From Desulfobacteraceae bacterium (GTDB lineage Bacteria > Desulfobacterota > Desulfobacteria > Desulfobacterales > JAABSP01), in contig JAABSP010000058.1 in NCBI GenBank assembly GCA_011390345.1, positions 1 through 33,258 on the forward strand: a DNA stretch of 33,258 bases. The letters run 5' to 3'. The notes below the pieces were generated by a model. That model ran no database searches, had not been told where the DNA came from, and was given only the letters and a program-made list of their open reading frames with translations. The translations under genes were made by a program, and so were the position numbers. Each line of letters starts with the position of its first letter. Position 1 is the stretch's first letter. This document shows, one piece after another, positions 23,317 through 32,160 of the stretch.

Positions 23317-24027
23317 ATGAAAAAGATCATCGGTTGGATTATGCTCCTGTCCATTATTCTGTCAACACCTGCTTTCGGCAGGCTAGAGCGGGTCGAAATC
23401 GATCCCCGGGGGGGGTATGACGGTCCCTATGAACGAGATTATCAGTACAACAATGACGGCTATTATGATGGCGGGCTCTACGATCCCTTCTATGTGGAAC
23501 TCAACGCAAATGATGATTCCCTGGAGGCCAGAATCGGAAAAGAGCTGACCAGAGGCCCCAACGCGATGTCCATCGGCATCAACGGATCATTTTCCGATGA
23601 TGAATATACCCTGATCAGCGGGGATCTCTCCTTTGGCAACCGGCTCTTTGACGAGGACCGCTTCTTGTTATCCATGGGCTTTCGCGGGATCGGCGGAACC
23701 GTGGAGACGATCCATCCGGATAAAAATTCCAATGAGGATGCGGATGTGGGGGCCATCAGCTTTCTGATCTCTGCGATTCTGGCAATCCCCAATGTCGGCT
23801 TCGATATAATCGGCGAGGTGGCAACAGGGCCCGATCCCATGTGTTTCAAAGATACCGAAAGCTATCTCGATGCCCGGATCGCCCTGGGCATAAATATCCT
23901 CGACTATCGGAGGGGAACGGTGCTGCTCGGCTTCCGGGCTCTACAGATCGAATTCGACAAGGCCTTGTATGAAAAAAATGAGCTGAGCGAGGAATCGTTC
24001 TTTTTCGGCTATCGCCTCCGGTTTTAG
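23317..24027 (+). CDS. YfaZ-like outer-membrane beta-barrel protein
   Basis: 236 residues. Signal peptide MKKIIGWIMLLSIILSTPAFG. After a Gly/Tyr/Asp-rich linker come alternating strands with a Gly/aromatic pattern ('FYVELNANDDSLEARIGKEL', 'LLSMGFRGIGGTVETI', 'GTVLLGFRALQIEF'). The protein ends SFFFGYRLRF, with the terminal Phe typical of BAM-assembled barrels. The overall plan resembles the YfaZ family; the function of that family is unknown. GGGGAAGAG precedes the ATG. It follows the membrane AMP-binding-C gene by 45 bases and precedes the lipoprotein gene by 32 bases, so the three probably form one transcript. Confidence 0.6.
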   Translation: MKKIIGWIMLLSIILSTPAFGRLERVEIDPRGGYDGPYERDYQYNNDGYYDGGLYDPFYVELNANDDSLEARIGKELTRGPNAMSIGINGSFSDDEYTLISGDLSFGNRLFDEDRFLLSMGFRGIGGTVETIHPDKNSNEDADVGAISFLISAILAIPNVGFDIIGEVATGPDPMCFKDTESYLDARIALGINILDYRRGTVLLGFRALQIEFDKALYEKNELSEESFFFGYRLRF

Positions 24028-24059
24028 ACCCCTTTACGCCACCGCCAGGGAAAACAACC

Positions 24060-24743
24060 ATGAAAATCGGCCATATTCCGCTTATGATCGCCATTCTGCT
24101 CTTTACCGGGCTCTTTACCGGCTGCCAGACGGTTCAGGATATCCTGTATGACCCCATGTCCGAATCGGATCTTCAGCGCTTACGGGATGTCCGGAAGACG
24201 ATGCTCGACGGAAACACCATCGAGGTGCAGGTGGACCAGAAGATCGCAGACGCGGTGGAGCAGATGGCCATGACCCTGAAGCCCGAATACCGGAACAGCC
24301 GGATGGGCAAATTCAAGCTCGGATTTCTGGAGATCACCGACATCGACCGGAACACTGTCACCCAGATGCACAACTACGTCACCGAAAAGGCCCTCACCTT
24401 CTCCTATCTGGAGCCGACCATTGCAGAGAACTTCAGCATTGTAGAGCGGTTTCTGCTCAAGGATGTGATACGGGAGCTGCGCCTTGAGAATGTCGAAGAG
24501 CCGGAGAGATATATCGACCAGGAGCTGGCCCAGCGGCTGGGAAGGATCTACCATCTCGATGTCATCGAGACCGGCATCACCGTCAACTCCCCTGATTTTC
24601 TCGACATCAATCTCCGGATGATCGAAACCCGCCGGGGCCGGATCATCGCGGTGGGCTCTGTCAAAATCCACAAGACCGAACCGGTGCGTCGGTGGCTTCA
24701 GGAGAGAGGAGAGACCGGCTTCGATCTGCCGGGATTGTACTGA
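24060..24743 (+). CDS. FlgO/CsgG-like lipoprotein
   Basis: 227 residues. The signal sequence ends in a lipobox, LFTGC, with the lipidated Cys at 22. The mature part has the FlgO/CsgG-like alpha/beta pattern: 'KIADAVEQMAMTLKPEYR', 'KLGFLEITDIDRNTVTQMHN', 'FSIVERFLLKDVIRELRLEN', 'DQELAQRLGRIYHLDVIETG' and 'RRGRIIAVGSVKI'. Family members sit at the outer membrane and support flagellar rings or secretion channels. Here no flagellar or curli genes are near, so a role with the neighbouring outer-membrane proteins is more likely. Third gene of the 22120-24743 run. Confidence 0.65.
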   Translation: MKIGHIPLMIAILLFTGLFTGCQTVQDILYDPMSESDLQRLRDVRKTMLDGNTIEVQVDQKIADAVEQMAMTLKPEYRNSRMGKFKLGFLEITDIDRNTVTQMHNYVTEKALTFSYLEPTIAENFSIVERFLLKDVIRELRLENVEEPERYIDQELAQRLGRIYHLDVIETGITVNSPDFLDINLRMIETRRGRIIAVGSVKIHKTEPVRRWLQERGETGFDLPGLY

Positions 24744-24790
24744 TATTCCTTCCCTTGGGTCGCGCCCTCCCTCCCTTTGGAAAAAGTTTC

Positions 24791-24819
24791 TTGAAAGCCC
24801 TTCGGATTTCTGCTATTGA
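24791..24819 (+). promoter_or_regulatory. Candidate extended -10 promoter for the adenylate cyclase-TpsB operon
   Basis: TTGAAA (24791-24796), a 17-base spacer, then TGC-TATTGA with the -10 hexamer at 24814-24819 and an extended TGn just before it. It lies about 49 bases upstream of the likely start at 24868, in the only sizeable gap (124 bases) of the 22120-31587 run. The -10 hexamer itself is weak. Confidence 0.3.
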
Positions 24820-24867
24820 ATTTCAAAGAGTTCCTTTTTTTATTCCAGCAAAATCAGAAGGATGAAA

Positions 24868-26790
24868 ATGAACTGGCTTCGAAAGCGTCCCGGCCGATTC
24901 CTGCTGCTTGCCATCACCGTTCTCCTCACCTGCACCATTGCAGAGATCGGGGGCCGTTCCCGATGGCTAGGCGCCTACGAAAATGCCTACTATGATCTGT
25001 GGCACCAGCTTTCCGGGGTGCGGGCCGCACCGGAACATGGCCTCATCGTCACCATCGACAATCAGACCCTGATCGAGTACAAAGATGAGCCGATGGTCTT
25101 CTGGGGCCCCCACTTTGCAAGGGCAGTAGAGAATCTTCGAAGGGCCGGGGCAAGGGTCATCGGCATCGATTTCATGTTCACCGTCAGCATCGAATCCTGG
25201 CTCTCCCGCCTCGACACCCCCGGAAGCGATCTGAGCCGCACCTACGACATCCCTTTCCGGGAACAGCTCAACAGAGGAGATGTTGTGCTGATCGCCACCG
25301 CAGCGGTCGATGAAGAGGGGAAAAACGATATTCTTATGCCCATTCCCGACTATCTCTATTCCCTGCGCAACGGTTCCGCAGACATCGGCCTTTCCAACCT
25401 CTATATGGATGATGATGGCGTGATTCGGCGCTTTGTGCCCCGGCTGATCGATGATGGCAGCGGAGAAATGAAGGGATTCGGCCTGATCCTGGCTGCGGTG
25501 ATGGCCATAAAAGCAGCAGAAAGCTCCGAAGCCGTTGCCCGGATCGAGCAGTTTCTTCGGTCCAATACCCCCTTCCCCATCGGTTTTGCAGGCCATCCGG
25601 GAACCTTTCCCAGAATCTCCTTTCACCGGCTTCTGGAACCGGGTGCGGAAAATGATCCGGAGATTCAAAAGATCATCAGCGGCAAAACCGTGATCATCTC
25701 CGCGGAATATGCCGGAACCAACGATATCCATCTGACACCCTATGTGCCCAAAATCGTCACCCGGGGAAAGAGCCTCATGTCGGGCGCGGAGATCCATGCC
25801 AACATCGTGGAGACGCTCTTGACGGGCAACTTCCCCAGGCCCATCCCTCTGCCGCTCCGGCTTTTCTGGCTCATCGCGGTTACCGGAGCCGGGGTCATTC
25901 TATTCTTTCGAGTCCGGGCGCTGCAGGGGCTTCTCCTTCTTCTCTTTCTGATGATTCTCAGCGGTGCCGCTTCATTTCTGATGTTCACCCAGAATCAGAT
26001 CCTCCCGGTATTGAATCTGCAGGCGGCTCTGGGCTTGAGCTACATCGCGGTTCTCGGGCTCCGGCTCACCAGCGAGGAGAAGCGCCGCTCCCGGATGGAG
26101 ATGGCGATTCGGCCCTATGTCTCAGATGCGGTGGTTGATCAGGTGATCGCAAGGGATCGGATGCCCGATCTCGGCGGGGAATCGATGCGGGTGACGGTAC
26201 TCTTCTCCGATATCCGGGGATTTACCACCATCTCGGAGCAGCTCAGAGCCCATGAGGTAGTGGAGATGCTCAACCAGTACTACACCCGGGTCTGCGAGCC
26301 CATATTGAATCGGGGCGGCATGGTGGACAAGTTCATCGGTGATGCGGTGATGGCCCTCTTTGGCGCGCCCCTGCCCCTTCCGGATCATCAGGAAAGAGCT
26401 GTGGCCGCGGCCTGGGAAATGACCAAGATCGCGCAGGATTTCAACGGGTGGCTTCAGGAGCGGTTTTCCGACCGGAATCTGCCCGAATTCCGGATCGGCG
26501 TGGGCCTCCATTCGGGTGAGGTCGTGATCGGCAATATCGGCTCCTCCAGACGGATGGAATACACCGCGATCGGCGATACGGTCAATGTGGCCTCCCGCCT
26601 GGAGAGCCTCTGCAAGAAATTCGGTTGGACCATTGTGGCCAGCAGCGCGGTTGCGGACCTGGCAGGTTCGGGGGTTCGGATCGGAAAGCGGGAAAAAGTC
26701 ACGCCCACGGGCAGACAGGGGGAGATTGAAGTCGTGGAAATCCTGGGGATCGACAGAAAAGAGGATGAAGCCAAAAAAGAGGGAGGTTGA
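24868..26790 (+). CDS. CHASE2-domain class III adenylate cyclase
   Basis: 640 residues from the ATG at 24868, which has AAGGA 7 bases upstream; the ATG two codons earlier is too close. Plan: N-terminal membrane segment (12-26); extracytoplasmic CHASE2 sensor at about 35-320 ('YDLWHQLSG', 'LIVTIDNQTLIEY', 'VIGIDFMF', 'FPRISFHRLL'); three membrane helices at about 325-400; catalytic domain at 440-620. Catalytic residues are complete: Asp448 (LFSDIRGFT) and Asp492 (IGDAVMALFG) bind metal, Lys488 and Asp570 select adenine (guanylate cyclases have Glu/Cys there), Asn573 and Arg577 stabilise the transition state. So it should make cAMP. CHASE2 ligands are unknown. It heads a tight operon with FecR-like, CHAT and TpsB genes. 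The single-domain cNMP protein at 5710-6201 is a possible reader. Confidence 0.92.
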   Translation: MNWLRKRPGRFLLLAITVLLTCTIAEIGGRSRWLGAYENAYYDLWHQLSGVRAAPEHGLIVTIDNQTLIEYKDEPMVFWGPHFARAVENLRRAGARVIGIDFMFTVSIESWLSRLDTPGSDLSRTYDIPFREQLNRGDVVLIATAAVDEEGKNDILMPIPDYLYSLRNGSADIGLSNLYMDDDGVIRRFVPRLIDDGSGEMKGFGLILAAVMAIKAAESSEAVARIEQFLRSNTPFPIGFAGHPGTFPRISFHRLLEPGAENDPEIQKIISGKTVIISAEYAGTNDIHLTPYVPKIVTRGKSLMSGAEIHANIVETLLTGNFPRPIPLPLRLFWLIAVTGAGVILFFRVRALQGLLLLLFLMILSGAASFLMFTQNQILPVLNLQAALGLSYIAVLGLRLTSEEKRRSRMEMAIRPYVSDAVVDQVIARDRMPDLGGESMRVTVLFSDIRGFTTISEQLRAHEVVEMLNQYYTRVCEPILNRGGMVDKFIGDAVMALFGAPLPLPDHQERAVAAAWEMTKIAQDFNGWLQERFSDRNLPEFRIGVGLHSGEVVIGNIGSSRRMEYTAIGDTVNVASRLESLCKKFGWTIVASSAVADLAGSGVRIGKREKVTPTGRQGEIEVVEILGIDRKEDEAKKEGG

Positions 26791-26791
26791 G

Positions 26792-27505
26792 ATGAAAAGA
26801 AGATCTTTTTCACTGCTGGGCAGGAGCGCACTCCTGCTGCTTATGTTTTTGATGATGTTTCTGATGACGGGGGCCGCGGATTTTGCTTATGCAGGTCCAG
26901 TCGGAATGGTGACCCAGTTGAAAGGGGATGTGGTCTATCAGAGCCCGGGAGAAGCATCCCTTCCGGCCAAAAACTTCATGAAGGTGCGCGAGGGGGATAT
27001 CTTTACCCTGCCGGCCGAGAGCCTGGTCCAGCTCGTCTTCTTTGAAACGGGCCGCAAGGAATCCTGGCAGGGTTCCGTGGCCTTTGAGGCCGGTTCAAAC
27101 CAGGGAAAGGGCAAATCGGAAAATGCGCCGGCTGTGAGTACCCTTCCGGAAAATGTGGCCAATGAAGTCCGCCGGGTCTCTCTTCTGGTGGACATCTCCC
27201 GGTTGCAGAAGACCGGCTCCAGCGCGGTCAGAGGAGTGGATGGATCGGAAGAGAAGAGTCCCCGGCCATCTCTTCCTCTTCGGGATACGGATAAAAAAGA
27301 GATTGAAATGGCGCTCAATATCTACAAACAGATGCAGAAGTCCTCGACCCCCAACGATATCACCCCGGAGATCTACCTCTTCAGCGTTATGGCAGATTAC
27401 GATCAATTCGAGGAGATGGCGGGGCTGGTCGATCTGATGAAGAAGAAGCAGCCGGAGAATGAACAGATCGATCTGATAGCCGGATGGATGGAGGATCAGA
27501 TGTAA
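26792..27505 (+). CDS. Secreted FecR-domain-like protein
   Basis: 237 residues. The ATG at 26792 begins 1 base after the cyclase stop, with GGGAGG 6 bases upstream; the reading frame upstream of it lies within the cyclase gene and is not used. Long signal peptide to about residue 34 (ADFAYA-G). Residues 35-100 resemble a FecR domain: 'GMVTQLKGDVVYQSPGE', 'KVREGDIFTLPAESLVQLVF'. Residues 150-237 are charged and helical ('KKEIEMALNIYKQMQKSS', 'QFEEMAGLVDLMKKKQPENE') with TPR-like spacing. FecR-domain proteins often sit beside CHAT and CHASE2 genes, probably as periplasmic sensors or adaptors. Function here is unknown. Confidence 0.68.
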   Translation: MKRRSFSLLGRSALLLLMFLMMFLMTGAADFAYAGPVGMVTQLKGDVVYQSPGEASLPAKNFMKVREGDIFTLPAESLVQLVFFETGRKESWQGSVAFEAGSNQGKGKSENAPAVSTLPENVANEVRRVSLLVDISRLQKTGSSAVRGVDGSEEKSPRPSLPLRDTDKKEIEMALNIYKQMQKSSTPNDITPEIYLFSVMADYDQFEEMAGLVDLMKKKQPENEQIDLIAGWMEDQM

Positions 27506-27528
27506 GGTGCAGGGGGAGATTTTATAAA

Positions 27529-29868
27529 ATGAAAAACCGACCGCTTCTACACACCGCATCTCTTTTGCTGGTGCTTCTTTTGTTGATGGGGAACCCTTGT
27601 CCCGAGGCCCGCGGCGCGGAGATGATCTGCGTTCCCGAAGCCGGACCCGATGGGTTTTTGGAAGGAAACCGCCCGATGATGGCAGGATGGGACGCCTTCG
27701 CGGCCGGGGATTTCATTGATGCGGCCCAATACTGGAAAAAAGCCGCGGGCCTGTATGATCCCGAAACCGCCCCCTGCCGACTTCTGGAGGCGCTTTTCCG
27801 CCTTTCCCAGTCCCAACTGGCTGCGGGTTACTATCGGGCCGCGCAGAAAAACCTGAAGAGCGCTCTATCCATTGCAGAATCCCTGAAATCGGACAGTGCT
27901 TTGGCCGCGGTATTCTGCGAGCTGGGCAGGGCAGAACATGCTGCAGGAAACTTCGATGCCGCACGGGCATATCTGGAAGATGGGCTGAAAAAAGCAAAAG
28001 CCGCGGGAACCATAGGGATACAGGCAGTGATCCTGAACAACATCGGGAATCTGTCGGTCTCCCAAGGGGATTTGGCCGAAGGGGAAAAAGCCTATGCCGA
28101 AGCGGTTCATCTTGCCGAAAGAGACCGATACCCTGGGACCGCTGCCCATTCCCTGCTCAACCGCGCAAGACTCGCGCTTCAGCGCGGAGATGAGATGGAA
28201 GTGGCATCCATGATATCCGCGGCCATCCCGCTGGTTCACTCCCTCCCGGATACCCATGAGAAGCTAAGGGCGCTGATCGCGCTGGCCGATTTTTTCGACC
28301 CTCCGGATGCCCCATCCGATGATCCCCAAACCGGCAGGGCAGTGACGATCCTCGAACAGGCCGGAGAGATCGCGGAGAGGATCGGTGATCTGGGCGCGGC
28401 CTCGATGGCCTGGGGCCGGCTCGGAAGGATCTACCGCGAAGCCGGCCATATCGATGAAGCCCTCCTGTTCACCAGAAGAGCCATTTTTGCGGCTCAAAAG
28501 GCCGGAATCGAAAAAGATCTCTACCGATGGCACTGGCAGACGGGCCGCCTTTTGATCCAAAAAAAAGAGATGGACCGGGCCATCGATGCATATCGAAGGG
28601 CCGCGGCCGGCATGACAGCCATTCGTCAGGATCTGGCTGCCGCCTGTTCCGAGGGAAACTGCGGCACTTTTCGGCAGATTGCCGGCCCTCTTTTTCTTGA
28701 ATTTGCGGATCTGCTGCTGAAAAGGAGCGCGGCCGCAGATGATCCAAAAGAGATTCAGGCCGATCTTCTGGAGGCCCGGGAGACGGTGGAACAGATGAAG
28801 GTTGTGGAGCTTCAGGATTATTTCAATGATGCCTGCGTGGCCAAACAGCAGAAAAGGGTCGCGGCCATCGAGGAGGTGATCAGCAAAGATACGGCTGTTG
28901 TCTACCCGATCATCTTTCCGGACAGGGTCGAACTTCTGGTCAATCTTCCGGGGCAATTCAAGAGGTACACCACCGCGGTCGATTCCCAAAGCCTCGCGGC
29001 CGCGGTTCACAATCTCCGGGCCAAACTCCAAAGCCCCGGAAGCCGATATATCCGCTATTCGATCCTTCTCTGGGACTGGCTCGTCGCGCCCTATGAAGAA
29101 GATTTTAAAAGCGCGGATATCCATACCCTGATCATCGTGCCCGACGGCCCCCTGCGGACACTTCCCCTGAGCGCCCTCAGCAATGGGGAAGAGTTCCTCA
29201 TTCAGCGGTATGCCCTGGTCACCACCCCGAGCCTAACCCTGACCGATCCCCGCCCCCTGTCCCGGGAAAATCTCCAGGTCCTGGCAAATGGCCTGACAAA
29301 AGGGGTTCAGGGGTTCAACCCGCTGCCGAGCGTTGCATCGGAGCTGGAAAGGATCGGCTCTCTCTATCGATCCCGGCTTTTCATCGATGAAAACTTTATT
29401 TTGAGCAATATCGAAGAGGCCATCGGTTCGACCCCCTATTCGGTGGTTCATATCGCGTCCCACGGCCAGTTCGATGCGGACCCGGACAAGACATTTCTGC
29501 TGACCTACGACGATCGACTGACCATGGATAGGCTGGAGCAGCTCATGGGGCTGAACGAATTCCGGGAGGAGCCGGTGGAGCTGCTCACCCTGAGCGCGTG
29601 CCAGACTGCCGTAGGCGATGACAGGGCAGCTTTGGGCCTTGCCGGGGTCGCGGTCAAGGCCGGGGCCAGAAGCGCGCTGGCCACCCTCTGGTTCGTGGAT
29701 GACGAAGCCACCTCCCGTCTGGTGGCCGGCTTCTATGAAAGGATACAAGATTCATCTCTGTCCAAGGCCCAGGCCCTGCAGGCCGCGCAGATCGAACTGA
29801 TGAAGACCCAAGGGTATTCCCATCCGGCCTACTGGGCTCCATTTCTCTTGATCGGAAACTGGATGTAG
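27529..29868 (+). CDS. Secreted TPR-CHAT protease-like protein
   Basis: 779 residues from the ATG at 27529, with GGGGGAGA upstream. Signal peptide at 1-28 (MKNRPLLHTASLLLVLLLLM, cleavage near ARGA-E). Residues about 45-390 form TPR-like repeats ('YYRAAQKNLKSALSIAESL', 'IGNLSVSQGDLAEGEKAYAE'). Residues about 460-779 are a CHAT domain (caspase-like, clan CD) with the catalytic pair His645 (HIASHGQF) and Cys691 (LSACQTA) intact, and the typical end 'KTQGYSHPAYWAPFLLIGNW'. CHAT proteases include separase-like and gasdermin-activating enzymes; secreted TPR-CHAT proteins beside TpsB genes are known as a gene arrangement, role unproven. Here it may process or license exported substrates. It lies 23 bases after the FecR-like gene and 39 before the TpsB gene. 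Confidence 0.88.
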   Translation: MKNRPLLHTASLLLVLLLLMGNPCPEARGAEMICVPEAGPDGFLEGNRPMMAGWDAFAAGDFIDAAQYWKKAAGLYDPETAPCRLLEALFRLSQSQLAAGYYRAAQKNLKSALSIAESLKSDSALAAVFCELGRAEHAAGNFDAARAYLEDGLKKAKAAGTIGIQAVILNNIGNLSVSQGDLAEGEKAYAEAVHLAERDRYPGTAAHSLLNRARLALQRGDEMEVASMISAAIPLVHSLPDTHEKLRALIALADFFDPPDAPSDDPQTGRAVTILEQAGEIAERIGDLGAASMAWGRLGRIYREAGHIDEALLFTRRAIFAAQKAGIEKDLYRWHWQTGRLLIQKKEMDRAIDAYRRAAAGMTAIRQDLAAACSEGNCGTFRQIAGPLFLEFADLLLKRSAAADDPKEIQADLLEARETVEQMKVVELQDYFNDACVAKQQKRVAAIEEVISKDTAVVYPIIFPDRVELLVNLPGQFKRYTTAVDSQSLAAAVHNLRAKLQSPGSRYIRYSILLWDWLVAPYEEDFKSADIHTLIIVPDGPLRTLPLSALSNGEEFLIQRYALVTTPSLTLTDPRPLSRENLQVLANGLTKGVQGFNPLPSVASELERIGSLYRSRLFIDENFILSNIEEAIGSTPYSVVHIASHGQFDADPDKTFLLTYDDRLTMDRLEQLMGLNEFREEPVELLTLSACQTAVGDDRAALGLAGVAVKAGARSALATLWFVDDEATSRLVAGFYERIQDSSLSKAQALQAAQIELMKTQGYSHPAYWAPFLLIGNWM

Positions 29869-29907
29869 CCCATTTTGGTTCCGAACCCATCACCGAATCG
29901 AGGAGAC

Positions 29908-31587
29908 ATGTACACCCCATCCAGCCCTATTCTGTTTTTCCGAAAACCCTGCCGACACCGGCTCGCCATCTCCATCCTCATGTCGATGGCCGCTGCGCTC
30001 CTGATCTTTGCCATCGATTCCCCCGGCGCAGCCGATCTTCCGCCTCTCCCCTCCCCGGAAGCGCAGGGGATCTTTGCGCCGAAGATCGTCATCGAAAATT
30101 TCAATTTTACCGGAAACAGCGTCTTTTCCGACTCCCGGCTCAAGGCCATCGCGGCCCCCTATACAGGCCGCCCCATCACCTTCGAGGATCTGGAGGCGCT
30201 GCGCCACAAGCTGACCCGCCACTATACGGACCGGGGATACATCAACTCCGGAGCGGTGCTGCCGGATCAGAAGGTGGAAAAGGGGACGATCACCTATCGG
30301 ATCATCGAGGGGAAGCTGACAGCCATCGATATCATCGAATCCCGGCGGCTTCGGGATCGCTACATCAAAAGCCGTCTGGCCACAGGCGCAGGTCCGCCGC
30401 TCAATATCAACGAGCTTCAACAGCAGGTCCAGCTTCTTCACCTCAACCGGCTGATCCATCGGATCAATGCGGTCCTGGAGCCGGGGATGGCGCCGGGAGA
30501 GAGCCGGCTGGAAGTGAAGGTGGATGAGGAGCGGGCATGGCTTGCCGGCATCGAAGTGAACAACCATCGCTCCCCGAGTATCGGCGGAGAGCGCATCGGT
30601 TTCTACGGGGCCCATCGCAATCTGACCGGCTGGGGGGATGCCCTGTATTTGAGCTACGGGATCACCGAAGGGCTGGATGATTTCTTCGGCAGTTATCGAT
30701 TTCCGCTGACTGCCAAAGAGACCGCCATAAAAGTGAGCTACAATCAGAACGCGGCAGAGGTGGTTGAAGCGCCATTTCACGAAATCAACATCGAAAGCGA
30801 ATCCCGGACCTGGGGCATCACCCTCAGCCGGCCCCTCTTCAAGACTCCGGAGCATGAGCTGGTTTTGTCGCTTTCCGGAGAGAAGCGCCACAGCGAGACC
30901 TCTCTTCTCAACGAGCCCTATTCCTTCTCCCTTGGTGTCCCTCCTGACGGCAAGAGCGACATCAGCGTTCTCCGCCTTTCCGGGGACTGGCTTCTTCGAA
31001 AGAGCCTGCAGGTCTTTGCGGCCCGCTCGGTCTTCAGCTTCGGGGTGGATGCGATGGATGCCACCATCAACAGTGACGGCCTTCCGGACAGCCGGTTTTT
31101 TACCTGGCTGGGGCAGTTCCAGTGGGCCCGTCGTTTTCCCGAGGCTCTGGACAGCCGGGTCATCTTCAAAATCGACCTTCAGCTCGCAAATGATCCGCTG
31201 CTGCCCCTGGAGAAGTTCTCGGTGGGCGGGGCCAACAGCGTCCGGGGATACCGGGAGAATCTGCTGGTCAGAGACAGCGGCATCATCTCCTCTTTGGAGT
31301 GGCGCACACCCCTCTTCCGGGCTCCGATCCCGAAGATCAGCACGGCCCCCGAAGACGGCTTTTTACAGGCCGCGCTCTTCTACGACTGGGGATGGGCCAA
31401 GAACCGGGAGTATCATGTGCCGGGGCCTGACACCATCTCCAGTGCCGGGCTTGGGCTGCTCTGGGACCCGTCCCGGAAGATCCATGCAGAGATCTACTGG
31501 GGATATGGATTCCGGGAAATCGAGCATGAGGAGGAGGATCTTCAGGATGAGGGGGTGCATTTTCGGGTGGACTGGCAGGTTTTCTGA
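29908..31587 (+). CDS. TpsB/ShlB-type outer-membrane secretion protein
   Basis: 559 residues; the ATG at 29908 has AGGAG 4 bases upstream. Signal peptide within residues 1-42, then a POTRA-like domain at about 58-135 ('IENFNFTGNSVFSDSRLKAI', 'LTRHYTDRGYINSGAVLPDQ', 'GTITYRIIEGKL'). A second POTRA-like part runs to about 210 ('RLRDRYIKSRLATGAGPPLN'). A 16-strand-type barrel follows. The L6-loop motif VRGYR is at 445-449 (GGANSVRGYREN), and the C-terminus ends HFRVDWQVF with the terminal Phe of BAM-assembled barrels. This is a two-partner secretion transporter (FhaC/ShlB/HecB). The usual TpsA exoprotein gene is not adjacent in the window. Last gene of the cyclase operon. Confidence 0.88.
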   Translation: MYTPSSPILFFRKPCRHRLAISILMSMAAALLIFAIDSPGAADLPPLPSPEAQGIFAPKIVIENFNFTGNSVFSDSRLKAIAAPYTGRPITFEDLEALRHKLTRHYTDRGYINSGAVLPDQKVEKGTITYRIIEGKLTAIDIIESRRLRDRYIKSRLATGAGPPLNINELQQQVQLLHLNRLIHRINAVLEPGMAPGESRLEVKVDEERAWLAGIEVNNHRSPSIGGERIGFYGAHRNLTGWGDALYLSYGITEGLDDFFGSYRFPLTAKETAIKVSYNQNAAEVVEAPFHEINIESESRTWGITLSRPLFKTPEHELVLSLSGEKRHSETSLLNEPYSFSLGVPPDGKSDISVLRLSGDWLLRKSLQVFAARSVFSFGVDAMDATINSDGLPDSRFFTWLGQFQWARRFPEALDSRVIFKIDLQLANDPLLPLEKFSVGGANSVRGYRENLLVRDSGIISSLEWRTPLFRAPIPKISTAPEDGFLQAALFYDWGWAKNREYHVPGPDTISSAGLGLLWDPSRKIHAEIYWGYGFREIEHEEEDLQDEGVHFRVDWQVF

Positions 31588-31971
31588 GAGGGATTCAGTA
31601 GAAATTTCTCATACTTTCTTGAAAAAGGAAAATGGCCGATTTTTCAATGCATTGACCGCACCGGTCACAGAGCTTGGGTTCTATGACGCCTTTTTCTCTG
31701 ATGGCCTTCAACCGGATCGAAGTCCTCCTCTTCGCAATCTCTCCCCTCTCTTTTCTGCCGGAGACGGCCCTTTACACCGCGGCCTGTTTTGGGATCGCCA
31801 AGAAACTTTTCATGAAAATATCAGAGAAATAGAATGCAGAGATCGATCGCTGTAACCGTTGTGTCACCTTTTGCTTGATAGTAAAAACTGAATCCTTCCG
31901 TTCCAAATCTGTTCGAGTGCCGTCAGCAGAAAAAGATGTGAAAAGCAAAAAGCGGTAGGTTTTTTTACGGA
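31588..31971. other. 384-base region with no confirmed gene
   Basis: Two opposing small frames overlap here. Plus strand, 31683-31832: 49 residues, hydrophobic in the middle (FNRIEVLLFAISPLSFLPET). Minus strand, 31595 to about 31782: a frame with three cysteines at two-residue spacing (LCDRCGQC) and coding-like codons, but with no start codon that has a ribosome site. Neither belongs to a family I recognise; one may be a decayed gene end. The right end (31860-31971) is AT-rich with no clear signal. Confidence 0.4.
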
Positions 31972-32160
31972 TCAGCTTTCGGGCTCCCGGAAGAGTGCAT
32001 CCACATCCGAAACCTCTCGGAGGTCTTCGTTCCTTTGGGATTTTTGTAGGGTCTCCCCGGTCAATGGGTTTGGGATGTGGATGTCAAAATGGCCGTTGTT
32101 TTTCTTCGTATCCAAAAGGGGATCGATGATGCATCGGGTGTTGATGGGGTCAGGTTTCAT
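31972..32160 (-). CDS. Hypothetical 62-residue protein
   Basis: ATG at 32160, stop at 31972. The product begins MKPDPINTRCIIDPLLDTKK, continues NNGHFDIHIPNPLTGETLQK and ends EVSDVDALFREPES: acidic, hydrophilic, no membrane segment. Codon use is natural, but there is no good ribosome site. The start overlaps the end of the duplicated Rpn C-terminal reading frame, so translation could be coupled. I do not recognise the family. It may be a chance frame or the tail of a decayed gene. Confidence 0.3.
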   Translation of the reverse strand: MKPDPINTRCIIDPLLDTKKNNGHFDIHIPNPLTGETLQKSQRNEDLREVSDVDALFREPES

